From: an uncultured Clostridium sp.
GTDB lineage: Bacteria > Bacillota > Clostridia > Clostridiales > Clostridiaceae
Direction: 5' to 3'
DNA length: 64,000 nt
Assembly (NCBI RefSeq): GCF_934754925.1
Contig: NZ_CAKVJA010000001.1
Coordinates: forward strand, 62,001-126,000
In this document: in pieces, positions 44,087 to 53,555 of the stretch
Numbering within the stretch: the first letter of the stretch is position 1
Layout: each line of letters begins with the position of its first letter
Program-made: the position numbers and the translations under genes
The notes under the pieces: model-generated
What the model was told of the DNA's origin: nothing
The model's input: only the letters and a program-made list of their open reading frames with translations
The model's database searches: none

Positions 44087-44863
44087 TTGATAGTCATTGA
44101 AAGTAAAGACAACACATTATTTAAATATACAAAGAAGTTAAAGGAGAGAAAGCATAGAACAAAGGAAAATAAATATATTATAGAAGGTTTTAGATTAGTT
44201 CAAGAAGCATTTAAAGCAAATTGTAATATAGATTATATAATAGTAAATGAAAGTGGAAAAGAGAAAGTAGAAGATTATCTAAATGAATATATGGATAACA
44301 TTAAAATATATGAAATGAAAAATGAATTATTTTCTCAATTATCTTCAACGGAAAATACTCAAGGAATAGTTGCAATAGCTAATATAAATAATTCAATAAG
44401 TGATATGAATGGAGATTTTTATTTGCTATGTGATAAAGTTCAGGACCCAGGAAATTTAGGAACTATCATTAGAACGGCTCATGCAGCTGGAGTAAATGCA
44501 ATTATTTTAACAAAAGGTACAGTTGATATATATAATGATAAAACAATTAGATCAACAATGGGATCTATATTTTATATACCAATAATTTATGATAATGATT
44601 TAAGTTTATTAAAAAGGTTAAAAGGTGAAGGGTTTAGTTTAGTAGCTACATCTTTAGATGAGTCAAAGAATTTTTTTGATGAAGATTTAAAAGGAAAGGT
44701 TATATTATCTGTTGGAAATGAAGGAAATGGTATAAGTAAAGAGATTTTTGAACTTGCAGATAAAAAGGTAAAAATTCCTATGCCTGGTGGAGCAGAATCA
44801 TTAAATGTAGGTGTTGCAACTTCTATAATATTATTCGAGAAAGTAAGACAAAGTTTATTATAA
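44087..44863 (+). CDS. TrmH/SpoU-family RNA 2'-O-methyltransferase
   Basis: 258 residues. N-terminal substrate-binding domain begins FKYTKKLKERKHRTKENKYI. The SPOUT catalytic core shows motif 1 VQDPGNLGTIIRTAHAAG, motif 2 VILSVGNEGNGIS and motif 3 IPMPGGAESLNVGVATSI, forming the trefoil knot that binds SAM. Probably modifies rRNA (23S). The start is TTG 44087 with AAGAGGTG at optimal spacing. This gene often precedes pheS in Firmicutes, as here. Confidence 0.9.
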   Translation: MIVIESKDNTLFKYTKKLKERKHRTKENKYIIEGFRLVQEAFKANCNIDYIIVNESGKEKVEDYLNEYMDNIKIYEMKNELFSQLSSTENTQGIVAIANINNSISDMNGDFYLLCDKVQDPGNLGTIIRTAHAAGVNAIILTKGTVDIYNDKTIRSTMGSIFYIPIIYDNDLSLLKRLKGEGFSLVATSLDESKNFFDEDLKGKVILSVGNEGNGISKEIFELADKKVKIPMPGGAESLNVGVATSIILFEKVRQSLL

Positions 44864-44883
44864 AATAAATTTAAAATAAGGTA

Positions 44884-44912
44884 TTGAAAAAAATATTGGT
44901 TATTTGTATAAT
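44884..44912 (+). promoter_or_regulatory. Promoter of the pheST T-box leader
   Basis: TTGAAA (44884-44889), exactly 17 nt, TATAAT (44907-44912). Confidence 0.8.
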
Positions 44913-44918
44913 AAATTG

Positions 44919-45178
44919 TAAATAAATATTGAAAGACAGTGAATGAGAAAGTAGATATAGTGGAGTATACAGGGAGAAAAGGCCTTAGACTGGAAGTCTT
45001 TTTATATAAAGTTATATTGAAGTTCCCTCAGGAGTCCTAACTGTGAAATTATAGTAGTAGTTAGCGGTTAAAGCCGTTATTTAATTAAGATGGGTATTTT
45101 ATTATTATATAGAATATCAATTAGGGTGGTAACGCGGATATTCCGTCCCTTTGTGGGGCTGAATATCCTTTTTTTATA
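44919..45178 (+). promoter_or_regulatory. T-box riboswitch (tRNA-Phe) controlling pheST
   Basis: The T-box core AGGGTGGTAACGCGG lies at 45123-45137, with TGGT (45127-45130) to pair with the tRNA ACCA end. The specifier is UUC (Phe) at 45023-45025 within GAAG-UUC, aligned with GAAG-GUA of the valS leader. Downstream of the specifier both leaders share GTGAAAT and TAGTAGTAGT segments. The terminator is a strong stem, GGATATTCCGTCCC against GGGGCTGAATATCC, plus T7. Uncharged tRNA-Phe should induce pheST. The pheS start lies about 130 nt farther on. Confidence 0.95.
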
Positions 45179-45309
45179 CCAAATTTCAAAAGGATACTTA
45201 CATGTTAATGAATGATTGGGAAAGGTTGTTATATTATAATTGGTGTATCTTTAATATCAGATGAAATAGCCCCATTAAAATTAAGAATTAATAAGAAGGG
45301 AGAACAAAA

Positions 45310-46329
45310 ATGCAAGAAAAATTATTAGCAATTAAAGAAGCTGCTTTTAATGAAATATCTGCTGCAGAAAACAGTGGAGCATTAGAAGAAATAAGAGTAA
45401 AATATCTTGGAAAAAAAGGTGAACTTACTACAATATTAAGAGGAATGGGATCATTAAGTCCAGAAGAAAGACCAGTAGTTGGGAAGCTAGTTAATGAAGC
45501 AAAAAGCGAAGTTGAAGAGAAATTAGAGGAAGCTATTAAGAAAATAAAGGAAATAGAAAAAAATGCTAAACTTGCAAGTGAAGTTATAGATATATCTCTT
45601 CCTGGTAAAAGAAATGTTATTGGTAAGAGACATCCTTTAGATTTAACACTAGAAAGCATGAAAGAGATATTTATTTCAATGGGATTCACAGTAGAAGATG
45701 GTCCTGAGGTTGAATTAGATCATTATAATTTTGAAGCTTTAAATATACCTAAGGATCATCCAGCAAGAAGTGAGCAAGATACTTTCTATATAAATGATAA
45801 TATAGTTTTAAGAACTCAAACTTCTCCAATTCAAATTAGAACAATGGAAAATCAAGAACCTCCAATAAAGATGATATCTCCAGGTAAGGTTTATAGATCA
45901 GATGCTGTAGATGCTACACATTCACCAATATTCTATCAAATGGAAGGATTAGTAATTGACAAGGGAGTTACTTTTGCAGATTTAAAAGGAACATTAGAGT
46001 TATTTGCTAAAAAAATGTTTGGGGATAAGGTTGTAACTAAGTTTAGACCACACCACTTCCCATTTACTGAACCTTCAGCTGAAATGGATGCAACTTGCTT
46101 CGTTTGTGAAGGAAAAGGTTGTAGAGTATGTAAAGGAAGCGGTTGGATTGAAATATTAGGATGTGGAATGGTTCACCCTAATGTTTTAAGAAATTGTGGA
46201 ATTGATCCAGAAGTTTATAGCGGATTTGCTTTTGGATTTGGTGTAGATAGAATGGTTATGCTTAAGTATGGTATTGATGATATAAGAGCATTATACGAAA
46301 GTGATATGAGATTTTTAAATCAATTTTAA
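45310..46329 (+). CDS. pheS: Phenylalanyl-tRNA synthetase alpha subunit
   Basis: 339 residues, standard length. N-terminal coiled coil (about 1-85), then the class II core with motif 2 region (RTQTSPIQIRTME...GKVYRSDAVDATHSPIFYQMEGL), FRPHHFPFTEPSAEMD and motif 3 AFGFGVDRMVMLKYGI. It has a short Cys-rich insertion (CFVCEGKGCRVCKGSGW). It forms the catalytic part of the alpha2beta2 enzyme. ATG 45310 has an AGGGAGAA site. Co-transcribed with pheT under the T-box. Confidence 0.96.
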   Translation: MQEKLLAIKEAAFNEISAAENSGALEEIRVKYLGKKGELTTILRGMGSLSPEERPVVGKLVNEAKSEVEEKLEEAIKKIKEIEKNAKLASEVIDISLPGKRNVIGKRHPLDLTLESMKEIFISMGFTVEDGPEVELDHYNFEALNIPKDHPARSEQDTFYINDNIVLRTQTSPIQIRTMENQEPPIKMISPGKVYRSDAVDATHSPIFYQMEGLVIDKGVTFADLKGTLELFAKKMFGDKVVTKFRPHHFPFTEPSAEMDATCFVCEGKGCRVCKGSGWIEILGCGMVHPNVLRNCGIDPEVYSGFAFGFGVDRMVMLKYGIDDIRALYESDMRFLNQF

Positions 46330-46346
46330 TTAGGAGGTAAAGTAAG

Positions 46347-48725
46347 ATGAAAGTACCATATAATTGGCTAAAGGACTACGCTGAAGTAAACGTAGATCCA
46401 CATACATTAGGAGATAAATTAACTCTTTCAGGATCAGCGCTAGAAGAGGTTATTATACAAGGTGATAATATAAAAAATGTTGTTACTGGTAAAATTACAA
46501 AAATAGAAAAGCATCCAGATGCAGATAGATTAAATGTTTGTCAAGTTAATATAGGTCAAGAAGAAGAAATCCAAATAGTTACAGCTGCAACTAATATGAA
46601 AGAACAAGATATAGTACCAGTTGCTCTTCATAAGTCTATTTTAGCTGATGGGACTGAAATTAAGAAGGGTAAAATGAGAGGTGTAGTATCTAATGGTATG
46701 TTCTGTTCTGAAGAAGAACTTGGAATTGCTGGAGATGAACCAGTACATGGCTTAATGATTTTACCGGCTGATGCTCCATTAGGAATGGATATTAAAGAAT
46801 ACTTAGGATTAAATAAGGCAATATTAGATTTTGAAATAACATCTAATAGACCAGATTGTTTAAGCATGGTAGGAATGGCTAGAGAAACAGCTGCAACTTT
46901 AAGAACATCTTACAAGATGCCAAACTTTAATTACGTAACTAAATGCTCTGCTAATATTAATCATGAATTAAAAGTTGAGATTAAAGATGAGTTATGTAGA
47001 AGATACATGGCTAAAGGTGTTAAAAATGTTAAGGTTGAGCAATCACCAGGATGGATGCAAGAAAGACTTTTAGAAGCAGGAGTTAGACCTATAAATAATA
47101 TAGTTGATATAACTAACTTTGTTATGTTAGAACTAGGTCAACCAATGCACGCTTTTGATGCAAGACAAATAGAAAGTAAGACTATAGTTGTTGAAAGAGC
47201 TCAAGATGGAGAAAAGTTTACAACTTTAGATGAAATAGAAAGAGAATTAGATTCAAGTATCTTAATGATAAAAGATGGTTCTAAGTCTGTAGCTATAGCT
47301 GGAATAATGGGTGGATTAAATTCTGAAATTCAAGATGATACTACAGAAGTAATATTTGAATCTGCAAACTTTGAAGGAACTAATATAAGAGTTAGCTCTA
47401 AAAAGTTAAACTTAAGATCAGAAAGTTCTTCAAGATTTGATAAAGATATAGATCCAAATTTAGCTAAACTTGCAATAGATAGAGCTTGTGCATTAATATG
47501 TGAATTAGGTTGCGGTGAAGTTATGGAAGGAACTATCGATGTTTATAATTCTATAAAAGAAGAAGGTTCTATAACTGTAAACTCTACATGGATAAATAAA
47601 TTCTTAGGAACAGATATATCTAAGGAAGAAATGAAGGAAGCTTTAGATTCATTAGATTTAAAAACTGAATTAAATGGTGATGATTTAAATATAACTATTC
47701 CAACATTTAGAATAGATATTGCTATAAAGGAAGATATAGCAGAAGAAATTGCTAGAATTTATGGATATGATAAGATTCCTACTACTATATTTAAGGTTTC
47801 AACAGAAAGAGAACCAAAATATAAAAATGAATTATTAACTGATAAAGTTATAGAAATAATGGTAGGTAGCGGTGTTAACCAATCTATTAGTTACTCATTT
47901 GTATCTCCTAAGGTATTTGATAAAGTTAACATACCAGCAGATAGTGAACTTAGAAATGTTGTTAAAATAAAGAATCCACTAGGAGAAGATTATAGTGTAA
48001 TGAGAACAACTACATTACCTTCAATGATGGAATCCTTAGGAAGAAATTATTCAAGAAATAACGACTATGTAAGATTATTTGAGATTGGTAGAGTATATTT
48101 ACCAAATGAAGATGAAAAACAATTACCTACTGAGAAGAATGTTTTAACTATAGGTATTTATGGTGATTGCGATTACTTAGATCTTAAAGGAATAGTTGAA
48201 AATATAATTGATGGATTAGGAATAGCTAAGGCTAAATATATTAGAGAAAGTGAAAACCCAAGCTATCATCCAGGAAAAACAGCTGCTCTTATGGTAAGAA
48301 ATAAGAAAGCTGGAGTATTTGGAGAAGTTCATCCAGATGTAATAGAAAACTATGGAATAGATGTAGATTGCTATGTAGCTGAATTAGATTTAGATGCTTT
48401 ATTTGAAGCTTCAACTACAGTAAAAACTTATAAACCATTACCAAAGTTCCCAGCTGTAACTAGAGATATTGCCTTACTTTGCGATGATTCTATATTAGTT
48501 GCCGAAATAGAAGAAACAATAAGAAAAGCTGGTGGAAACTTAGTAGAAAAGGTTCAGTTATTTGATATATACAAAGGTGCTCAAATACCAGAAGGAAAGA
48601 AATCAATAGCTTATGCAATTGCATATAGAGATGAAAAGAAAACTTTAGAAGATAAAGATATATCTAAAGTTCATGATAAAATTCTTAAAGCTTTAGAGCA
48701 CAAATTAGGAGCTGTTTTAAGATAA
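46347..48725 (+). CDS. pheT: Phenylalanyl-tRNA synthetase beta subunit
   Basis: 792 residues. From the N-terminus: tRNA-binding EMAP-like domain (about 40-150, KIEKHPDADRLNVCQV), B3/B4 editing domain with NRPDCLSMVGMARE near 170, B5 domain, catalytic-like core, and a C-terminal ferredoxin-fold anticodon-binding domain (KFPAVTRDIALLCDD). It recognises and edits tRNA-Phe. It begins 17 nt after pheS with AGGAGG and ends at a terminator. Confidence 0.96.
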   Translation: MKVPYNWLKDYAEVNVDPHTLGDKLTLSGSALEEVIIQGDNIKNVVTGKITKIEKHPDADRLNVCQVNIGQEEEIQIVTAATNMKEQDIVPVALHKSILADGTEIKKGKMRGVVSNGMFCSEEELGIAGDEPVHGLMILPADAPLGMDIKEYLGLNKAILDFEITSNRPDCLSMVGMARETAATLRTSYKMPNFNYVTKCSANINHELKVEIKDELCRRYMAKGVKNVKVEQSPGWMQERLLEAGVRPINNIVDITNFVMLELGQPMHAFDARQIESKTIVVERAQDGEKFTTLDEIERELDSSILMIKDGSKSVAIAGIMGGLNSEIQDDTTEVIFESANFEGTNIRVSSKKLNLRSESSSRFDKDIDPNLAKLAIDRACALICELGCGEVMEGTIDVYNSIKEEGSITVNSTWINKFLGTDISKEEMKEALDSLDLKTELNGDDLNITIPTFRIDIAIKEDIAEEIARIYGYDKIPTTIFKVSTEREPKYKNELLTDKVIEIMVGSGVNQSISYSFVSPKVFDKVNIPADSELRNVVKIKNPLGEDYSVMRTTTLPSMMESLGRNYSRNNDYVRLFEIGRVYLPNEDEKQLPTEKNVLTIGIYGDCDYLDLKGIVENIIDGLGIAKAKYIRESENPSYHPGKTAALMVRNKKAGVFGEVHPDVIENYGIDVDCYVAELDLDALFEASTTVKTYKPLPKFPAVTRDIALLCDDSILVAEIEETIRKAGGNLVEKVQLFDIYKGAQIPEGKKSIAYAIAYRDEKKTLEDKDISKVHDKILKALEHKLGAVLR

Positions 48726-48738
48726 TTAATATATATTT

Positions 48739-48767
48739 AGGAAGCTGAAAATATCAGCTTCCTTTTA
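48739..48767. terminator. Terminator after pheT (bidirectional)
   Basis: AGGAAGCTGA / TCAGCTTCCT stem, 5-nt loop, TTTT tail; it abuts the stop of the converging DUF2156 gene. Confidence 0.85.
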
Positions 48768-49649
48768 AATTATTATTAAAGATTTTTTTAATAAATATAA
48801 TGGTTTATACGAAAGTTTAGATTTTCTTAAACCTATACAACCACAATCTTCTTGTCTATTTATATAGATTGTTTTTGAAAAATATTTTTTTATAAACTCT
48901 CTATTTATAAATGCATAGACTCCTTTATAATCAATATTACATCTTTCAATGTGAATTATAGCAGTATCTTTTAAAATTTCACCAATTGAAAATCCAACTA
49001 AGGAATTTTCAACATAAACAGCGATAGAATACAAATTTAGATATTTAAGGTTATAGAGTAAGTCAGTTATTTCCTTAGTTTCTATTTGAAGTTCATTACA
49101 TAGAGAAGCTTTTTTTGAATGCCAGTTTGATAGTAGCTCTAAGCAATCATTTATTTTTTCCTTATTATCAATAGAAGTAATTGTGTAATTATAGGATTTT
49201 ATAAAAGCATTATAATGATTTTTTTTCTGATGATATTTTTTACCTTCTAAATTTAATAAATCATTGGTTAAATATATATATTCGAATGTATCTCTATTTT
49301 CAATGATTTTAAAAGGTAAATTAGTAAATGCTTTTAAATCATAAATAAAACTATCTTCTATATCTCCTAATAAATAGATATTATCATTAGTAGATAAGTC
49401 TTTTAATTTAAGAATTAGATTTTGAAGTGTTGAAGTTTTATAGCCTATTGGCATCATAAAAAATGTCCCATAATTAGTTTCTTTTTTTATTATTAAGCAG
49501 TTATTTATTATAGAGTATTTAGTTTTACATAAATCTCGCCATAAATATAGAGCAGTAAAGGAGTATTCATAAGATTTATTGTAAAAATTCCTTAAATAAC
49601 TAGTAAATAAATCTTTATCATTTAGAGTCAAGTCTTTAAAGTTTTCCAA
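48765..49649 (-). CDS. DUF2156 (GNAT-related) protein
   Basis: 294 residues with no membrane segment. The pattern FTALYLWRDL near the N-terminus, LEGKKYHQKKNHYNAFIKSY in the middle and SIGEILKDTAIIHIERCN...YAFINREF in the C-terminal half is that of DUF2156. This family shares a double GNAT fold with the aminoacyl-transferase domain of MprF lysyl-phosphatidylglycerol synthases. Stand-alone cytosolic members have no assigned substrate. The start at 49649 is preceded by a GGGGATGAT site on the minus strand. Confidence 0.78.
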   Translation of the reverse strand: MENFKDLTLNDKDLFTSYLRNFYNKSYEYSFTALYLWRDLCKTKYSIINNCLIIKKETNYGTFFMMPIGYKTSTLQNLILKLKDLSTNDNIYLLGDIEDSFIYDLKAFTNLPFKIIENRDTFEYIYLTNDLLNLEGKKYHQKKNHYNAFIKSYNYTITSIDNKEKINDCLELLSNWHSKKASLCNELQIETKEITDLLYNLKYLNLYSIAVYVENSLVGFSIGEILKDTAIIHIERCNIDYKGVYAFINREFIKKYFSKTIYINRQEDCGCIGLRKSKLSYKPLYLLKKSLIII

Positions 49650-49809
49650 TGTATCATCCCCTTATTGTTTAAAAAGAAAAGGTATATATAATAGTTTATT
49701 TTTATCTTATAAAGATGTGTAAATATATATTGTAAAAATGTAGGAATTAAATTTTAACTAAAGAATATAATTTTATGAATAAATTTTATTATTTAGAGGG
49801 ATAAAATAA

Positions 49810-50307
49810 ATGAAATTAAAGAATTTAGTATTAAATTTATCAAAAGATGATATATTAAATCTAATTACTTTACAGGATAAAACAATAATAAAAAAAATAG
49901 ATTTAGGAAATACAATTAATATTAGTGGAGTGTACAAGTTAGTTGGATTAAATATTGACTTTGATACTTCAATGACAATATCTAGCTTTAAGAATAATAT
50001 AATTTATATCGATATTAATAGTTTCCAAATTTCTAATAAGAGTTCTTCCAATCCATTAGTTAAAGGTTCTATAGCACTTTTAACTAAATCTATAAATGAT
50101 ATTGAAGGTATGAATTTAAAGAATAAAGTGTTAACAATTGATATTGAAAAGATAGTTCAAGTTTATTGTACTGACACATATGGAATTAAATTAGAAAAAT
50201 TAGACATTAGTACATTAAATACTAGTAACGGATGTTTTGAATTTAGAATTAATATATTAGATATAAATTTAAGTAATTTAAAAAATATAGATAACTTAAA
50301 AAAATAA
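49810..50307 (+). CDS. Hypothetical 165-residue protein
   Basis: Soluble, with alternating hydrophobic strands (NTINISGVYKLVGLNIDFD, NIIYIDINSFQI, FEFRINILDINLSNL), so probably beta-rich. It has a helix in the middle (LVKGSIALLTKSIND). No signal peptide, one Cys, no catalytic motif. An AGAGGGATAA site precedes ATG 49810. It stands alone between a divergent DUF2156 gene and glpK. No family recognised. Confidence 0.6.
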   Translation: MKLKNLVLNLSKDDILNLITLQDKTIIKKIDLGNTINISGVYKLVGLNIDFDTSMTISSFKNNIIYIDINSFQISNKSSSNPLVKGSIALLTKSINDIEGMNLKNKVLTIDIEKIVQVYCTDTYGIKLEKLDISTLNTSNGCFEFRINILDINLSNLKNIDNLKK

Positions 50308-50382
50308 GATTATAAGAGGCTATATTAATTTATTTGAAAGACTTTAAGTTAAAGTAAAATAAAATAATATAGTCTTTAGTAT

Positions 50383-50410
50383 TATAAAGTTATATTTAAT
50401 AAAACTTTAT
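50383..50410 (+). promoter_or_regulatory. Inverted repeat upstream of glpK
   Basis: ATAAAGTT and AACTTTAT, 12 nt apart, about 60 nt before glpK. Could be an operator or a leader hairpin; the regulator is unknown. Confidence 0.35.
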
Positions 50411-50468
50411 AGAAAAATAAAAATATGCTATTATTATCAGTATTAGCATTTACTTAGGAGGTAAGGGT

Positions 50469-51962
50469 ATGGAAAGATACGTTTTAGCTTTAGATCAAGG
50501 TACTACAAGTTCAAGAGCAATAATATTTGATAAAGAACAAAATATATATGGAATGGCTCAAAAGGAATTTAATCAAATATATCCTAAAGAGGGGTGGGTT
50601 GAACATGATCCAATGGAAATTTGGGCATCGCAATATGGTGTTTTACAAGAGGTTTTAGCTAAAACTAATATAACACCAGAACAGATCGCAGCAATAGGAA
50701 TAACTAATCAGAGAGAAACTGCAATAGTTTGGGACAAACAAACTGGCGAACCTATATATAATGCTATAGTTTGGCAATGTAGACGAACTGCAGATATTTG
50801 TGAAAAATTAAAGAGTGATGGATTTGATAAATATATTAAAGAAAATACAGGATTATTAATAGATGCATATTTTTCAGCAACAAAGGTTAAATGGATATTA
50901 GATAATGTAGAGGGTGCTAGAGCAAAAGCAGAAAAAGGTCAATTGCTTTTTGGAACTGTTGATACTTGGCTACTTTGGAAACTTACAAATGGCAGAGTTC
51001 ATGTAACCGATTATACTAATGCTTCAAGAACTATGCTTTTTAATATTAAGGAGTTAAAATGGGATAAAAAAATATTGGATAAGCTTAATATTCCAATGTC
51101 TATGTTACCTGAAGTAAGAAGTTCTTCAGAAATATATGGATATGTTAATTTAGGTGGAGAGGATAATATTAAGGTACCTATAGCTGGAATAGCAGGAGAT
51201 CAACAAGCGGCTCTTTTTGGTCAAGCAGCTTTTAATAAAGGGGATGCTAAAAATACATATGGAACAGGATGTTTCTTGTTGATGAATACCGGGGAAGAGC
51301 TAGTAGAAAGTAAAAATGGCCTTTTAACTACTATAGCAATAGGATTAAATGGTAAGGTAAATTATGCTTTAGAAGGCTCGGTTTTTATGGGAGGTGCCAT
51401 AATTCAGTGGCTTAGAGATGAGATGGGAATGTTAGCTGATGCCCAGGATTCTGAATATTTCGCTAAAAAGGTAAAAAATAATGGTGGAGTTTATGTAGTT
51501 CCAGCATTTGTAGGACTTGGAGCTCCCTATTGGGATATGTATGCAAGAGGATCTATTTTTGGATTAACTAGAGGTTCAAATAAGAATCATATAATTAGGG
51601 CAGCTCTTGAGTCTATTGCTTATCAAGTTAGAGATTTAATAAATGCAATGGAAGAGGATGCCGGATTTAAGATTAATACTTTAAAAGTTGATGGTGGAGC
51701 TAGTAAAAATAAGTTGTTAATGCAGTTTCAATCAGATATAACTAATATTGAGGTATGTAAGCCTATAATAACAGAAACTACAGCCCTTGGTGCTGCATAT
51801 TTAGCAGGATTAGCGGTGGGATATTTTAATACTATTGAAGAAATATCAGAAAATTGGTATGGAGGTGAAAATTATAATCCTAATATGGAAGTTGAAGAGA
51901 GAGAAAAGTTATATAATGGATGGAAAAAGGCTGTTAGTAGAGCTCAACATTGGGATGAATAA
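50469..51962 (+). CDS. glpK: Glycerol kinase
   Basis: 497 residues, FGGY family. N-terminal phosphate loop ALDQGTTSSRAI, substrate segment ITNQRETAIVWDK, VWQCRRTA, and the C-terminal ATP motif KVDGGASKNKLLMQFQSDI. It phosphorylates glycerol to glycerol-3-phosphate, which the flavoprotein set downstream should oxidise. A strong AGGAGGTAAGG precedes ATG 50469. It has its own terminator, so the downstream glp genes probably have a separate promoter or depend on read-through. Confidence 0.97.
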   Translation: MERYVLALDQGTTSSRAIIFDKEQNIYGMAQKEFNQIYPKEGWVEHDPMEIWASQYGVLQEVLAKTNITPEQIAAIGITNQRETAIVWDKQTGEPIYNAIVWQCRRTADICEKLKSDGFDKYIKENTGLLIDAYFSATKVKWILDNVEGARAKAEKGQLLFGTVDTWLLWKLTNGRVHVTDYTNASRTMLFNIKELKWDKKILDKLNIPMSMLPEVRSSSEIYGYVNLGGEDNIKVPIAGIAGDQQAALFGQAAFNKGDAKNTYGTGCFLLMNTGEELVESKNGLLTTIAIGLNGKVNYALEGSVFMGGAIIQWLRDEMGMLADAQDSEYFAKKVKNNGGVYVVPAFVGLGAPYWDMYARGSIFGLTRGSNKNHIIRAALESIAYQVRDLINAMEEDAGFKINTLKVDGGASKNKLLMQFQSDITNIEVCKPIITETTALGAAYLAGLAVGYFNTIEEISENWYGGENYNPNMEVEEREKLYNGWKKAVSRAQHWDE

Positions 51963-52025
51963 TTAGCAAATAATCATAAAAGGATTATAATATAAATAAA
52001 ATTAATAGAAGTGTAATAGTTTAGG

Positions 52026-52079
52026 TCAAGACAAAAAACAGAGGATTAAATCTTCTTGTTTTTGTCTTGATTTTTTTTG
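52026..52079 (+). terminator. Terminator after glpK
   Basis: TCAAGACAAAAA / TTTTTGTCTTGA stem with an inner GAGGATTAAATCTTC hairpin, then T8. Confidence 0.9.
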
Positions 52080-52110
52080 TTTTATATATTTATAAAAGGG
52101 AGTGAATTTT

Positions 52111-53538
52111 ATGTATGATGTGGTGATAATTGGAGCTGGGGTTATAGGTGCATCTATATTTAGAGAGTTAACTAAATATAATTTAAAGATTGCAGTAGTT
52201 GAAAAAGAAAATGATGTGGCAATGGGAGCAACTAAAGCAAATTCAGCAATTATACATGCAGGTTATGATCCAAGAGTTGGTAGTTTAATGGCAAAATATA
52301 ATGTTAAAGGTAATGAAATGTTTGAAAGTCTTTGTAAAGAATTATCTGTTCCTTTTAAGAGAATAGGATCATTAGTTTTAGCTTTTAATAATGAAGAGCT
52401 AAATCTTATTAATACCCTCTTCATCAATGGAAAAAATAACGGTGTTAAGAATTTAAAAATATTAAGTAGAGATGAAGTATTATTACTTGAACCTAATATA
52501 TCTAAAGACATTATAGGCGCTTTATATGCGCCTACATCAGGAATAGTAGGACCATTTGAATATACTATAGCTCTTATGGAAAATGGTTATCAAAATGGTG
52601 GAGAAGTAATTTTAGAAAGTGAAGTAGTTTCTATAATTAAGAATAATAATTTTATTATTAAAACTAAGGATGGTAAAGAAATTAAAAGTAGATATGTTGT
52701 AAATGCAGCTGGAGTTTATGCGGATAAAATTCATAATATGATATGTAAAGAAAAATTTAAAATTGTTCCTAGAAAGGGCGAATATTTTGTAATGGATAAG
52801 AGTCAAGGAACCATAGTAAATCATACAATTTTTCAATGCCCATCAAGATTAGGAAAAGGAATATTAGTAACACCTACAGTACATGGCAATCTTTTAGTTG
52901 GTCCAAATGCAGTAGATTTAGAAGATAAGGAATCATTAAGCACTACAAGTGAAGGATTGTCTTATATAAGAAAGGCTTCAATAAAAACTACTAATAAGAT
53001 TAATTTTAGAGAAAGTATAAGAAATTTTTCAGGCCTTAGAGCTACTTCAGATATAGATGATTTTATAATAGGTGAAGATAGTCAAGTAAGAGGATTTATA
53101 GATATAGCAGGAATTAAATCTCCAGGATTATCATCAGCACCTGCAATAGCTGAAGATGTAGTTAAAATACTGTTAAATTCTGGGCTGAAATTAATAAAAA
53201 ATGATAGTTTTACCGGGGCAAGAACAAATGTTCGTTTTACAGACTTATTATCATCTGAAAAGAATGAGTTAATAAAAAAGCAACCTACTTATGGAAGAAT
53301 AATATGTAGATGTGAAGAAATTACTGAGGGAGAAATAATAGATGCAATTAAACACTCTTTTGGAAAAATAACATTAGATGGTGTAAAAAGAAGATGTAGA
53401 CCAGGGATGGGGAGATGTCAAGGGGGATTCTGTGGACCAAGAGTTCAAGAAATTATTGCAAGAGAATTAAATATAAAAATGGAAGAAGTAGTATTAGAAA
53501 AAAACAATTCTATTATATTATATGGAAAGACTAAATAG
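52111..53538 (+). CDS. Anaerobic glycerol-3-phosphate dehydrogenase-type flavoprotein (GlpA-like)
   Basis: 475 residues. A DAO-type FAD domain starts VVIIGAGVIGASIFREL, and a C-terminal BFD-like [2Fe-2S] domain (about 395-455) has CRCEE and RRCRPGMGRCQGGFCGPR. This arrangement matches anaerobic GlpA (and the related clostridial GlpO/LhgO-like proteins). It likely oxidises glycerol-3-phosphate to DHAP, passing electrons to the next two proteins. ATG 52111 is preferred to GTG 52102, which sits next to the AAGGGAG site. First of three tightly spaced genes (17-nt gap to the next). Confidence 0.85.
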   Translation: MYDVVIIGAGVIGASIFRELTKYNLKIAVVEKENDVAMGATKANSAIIHAGYDPRVGSLMAKYNVKGNEMFESLCKELSVPFKRIGSLVLAFNNEELNLINTLFINGKNNGVKNLKILSRDEVLLLEPNISKDIIGALYAPTSGIVGPFEYTIALMENGYQNGGEVILESEVVSIIKNNNFIIKTKDGKEIKSRYVVNAAGVYADKIHNMICKEKFKIVPRKGEYFVMDKSQGTIVNHTIFQCPSRLGKGILVTPTVHGNLLVGPNAVDLEDKESLSTTSEGLSYIRKASIKTTNKINFRESIRNFSGLRATSDIDDFIIGEDSQVRGFIDIAGIKSPGLSSAPAIAEDVVKILLNSGLKLIKNDSFTGARTNVRFTDLLSSEKNELIKKQPTYGRIICRCEEITEGEIIDAIKHSFGKITLDGVKRRCRPGMGRCQGGFCGPRVQEIIARELNIKMEEVVLEKNNSIILYGKTK

Positions 53539-53555
53539 GAGGAAGGACTAAGGGT

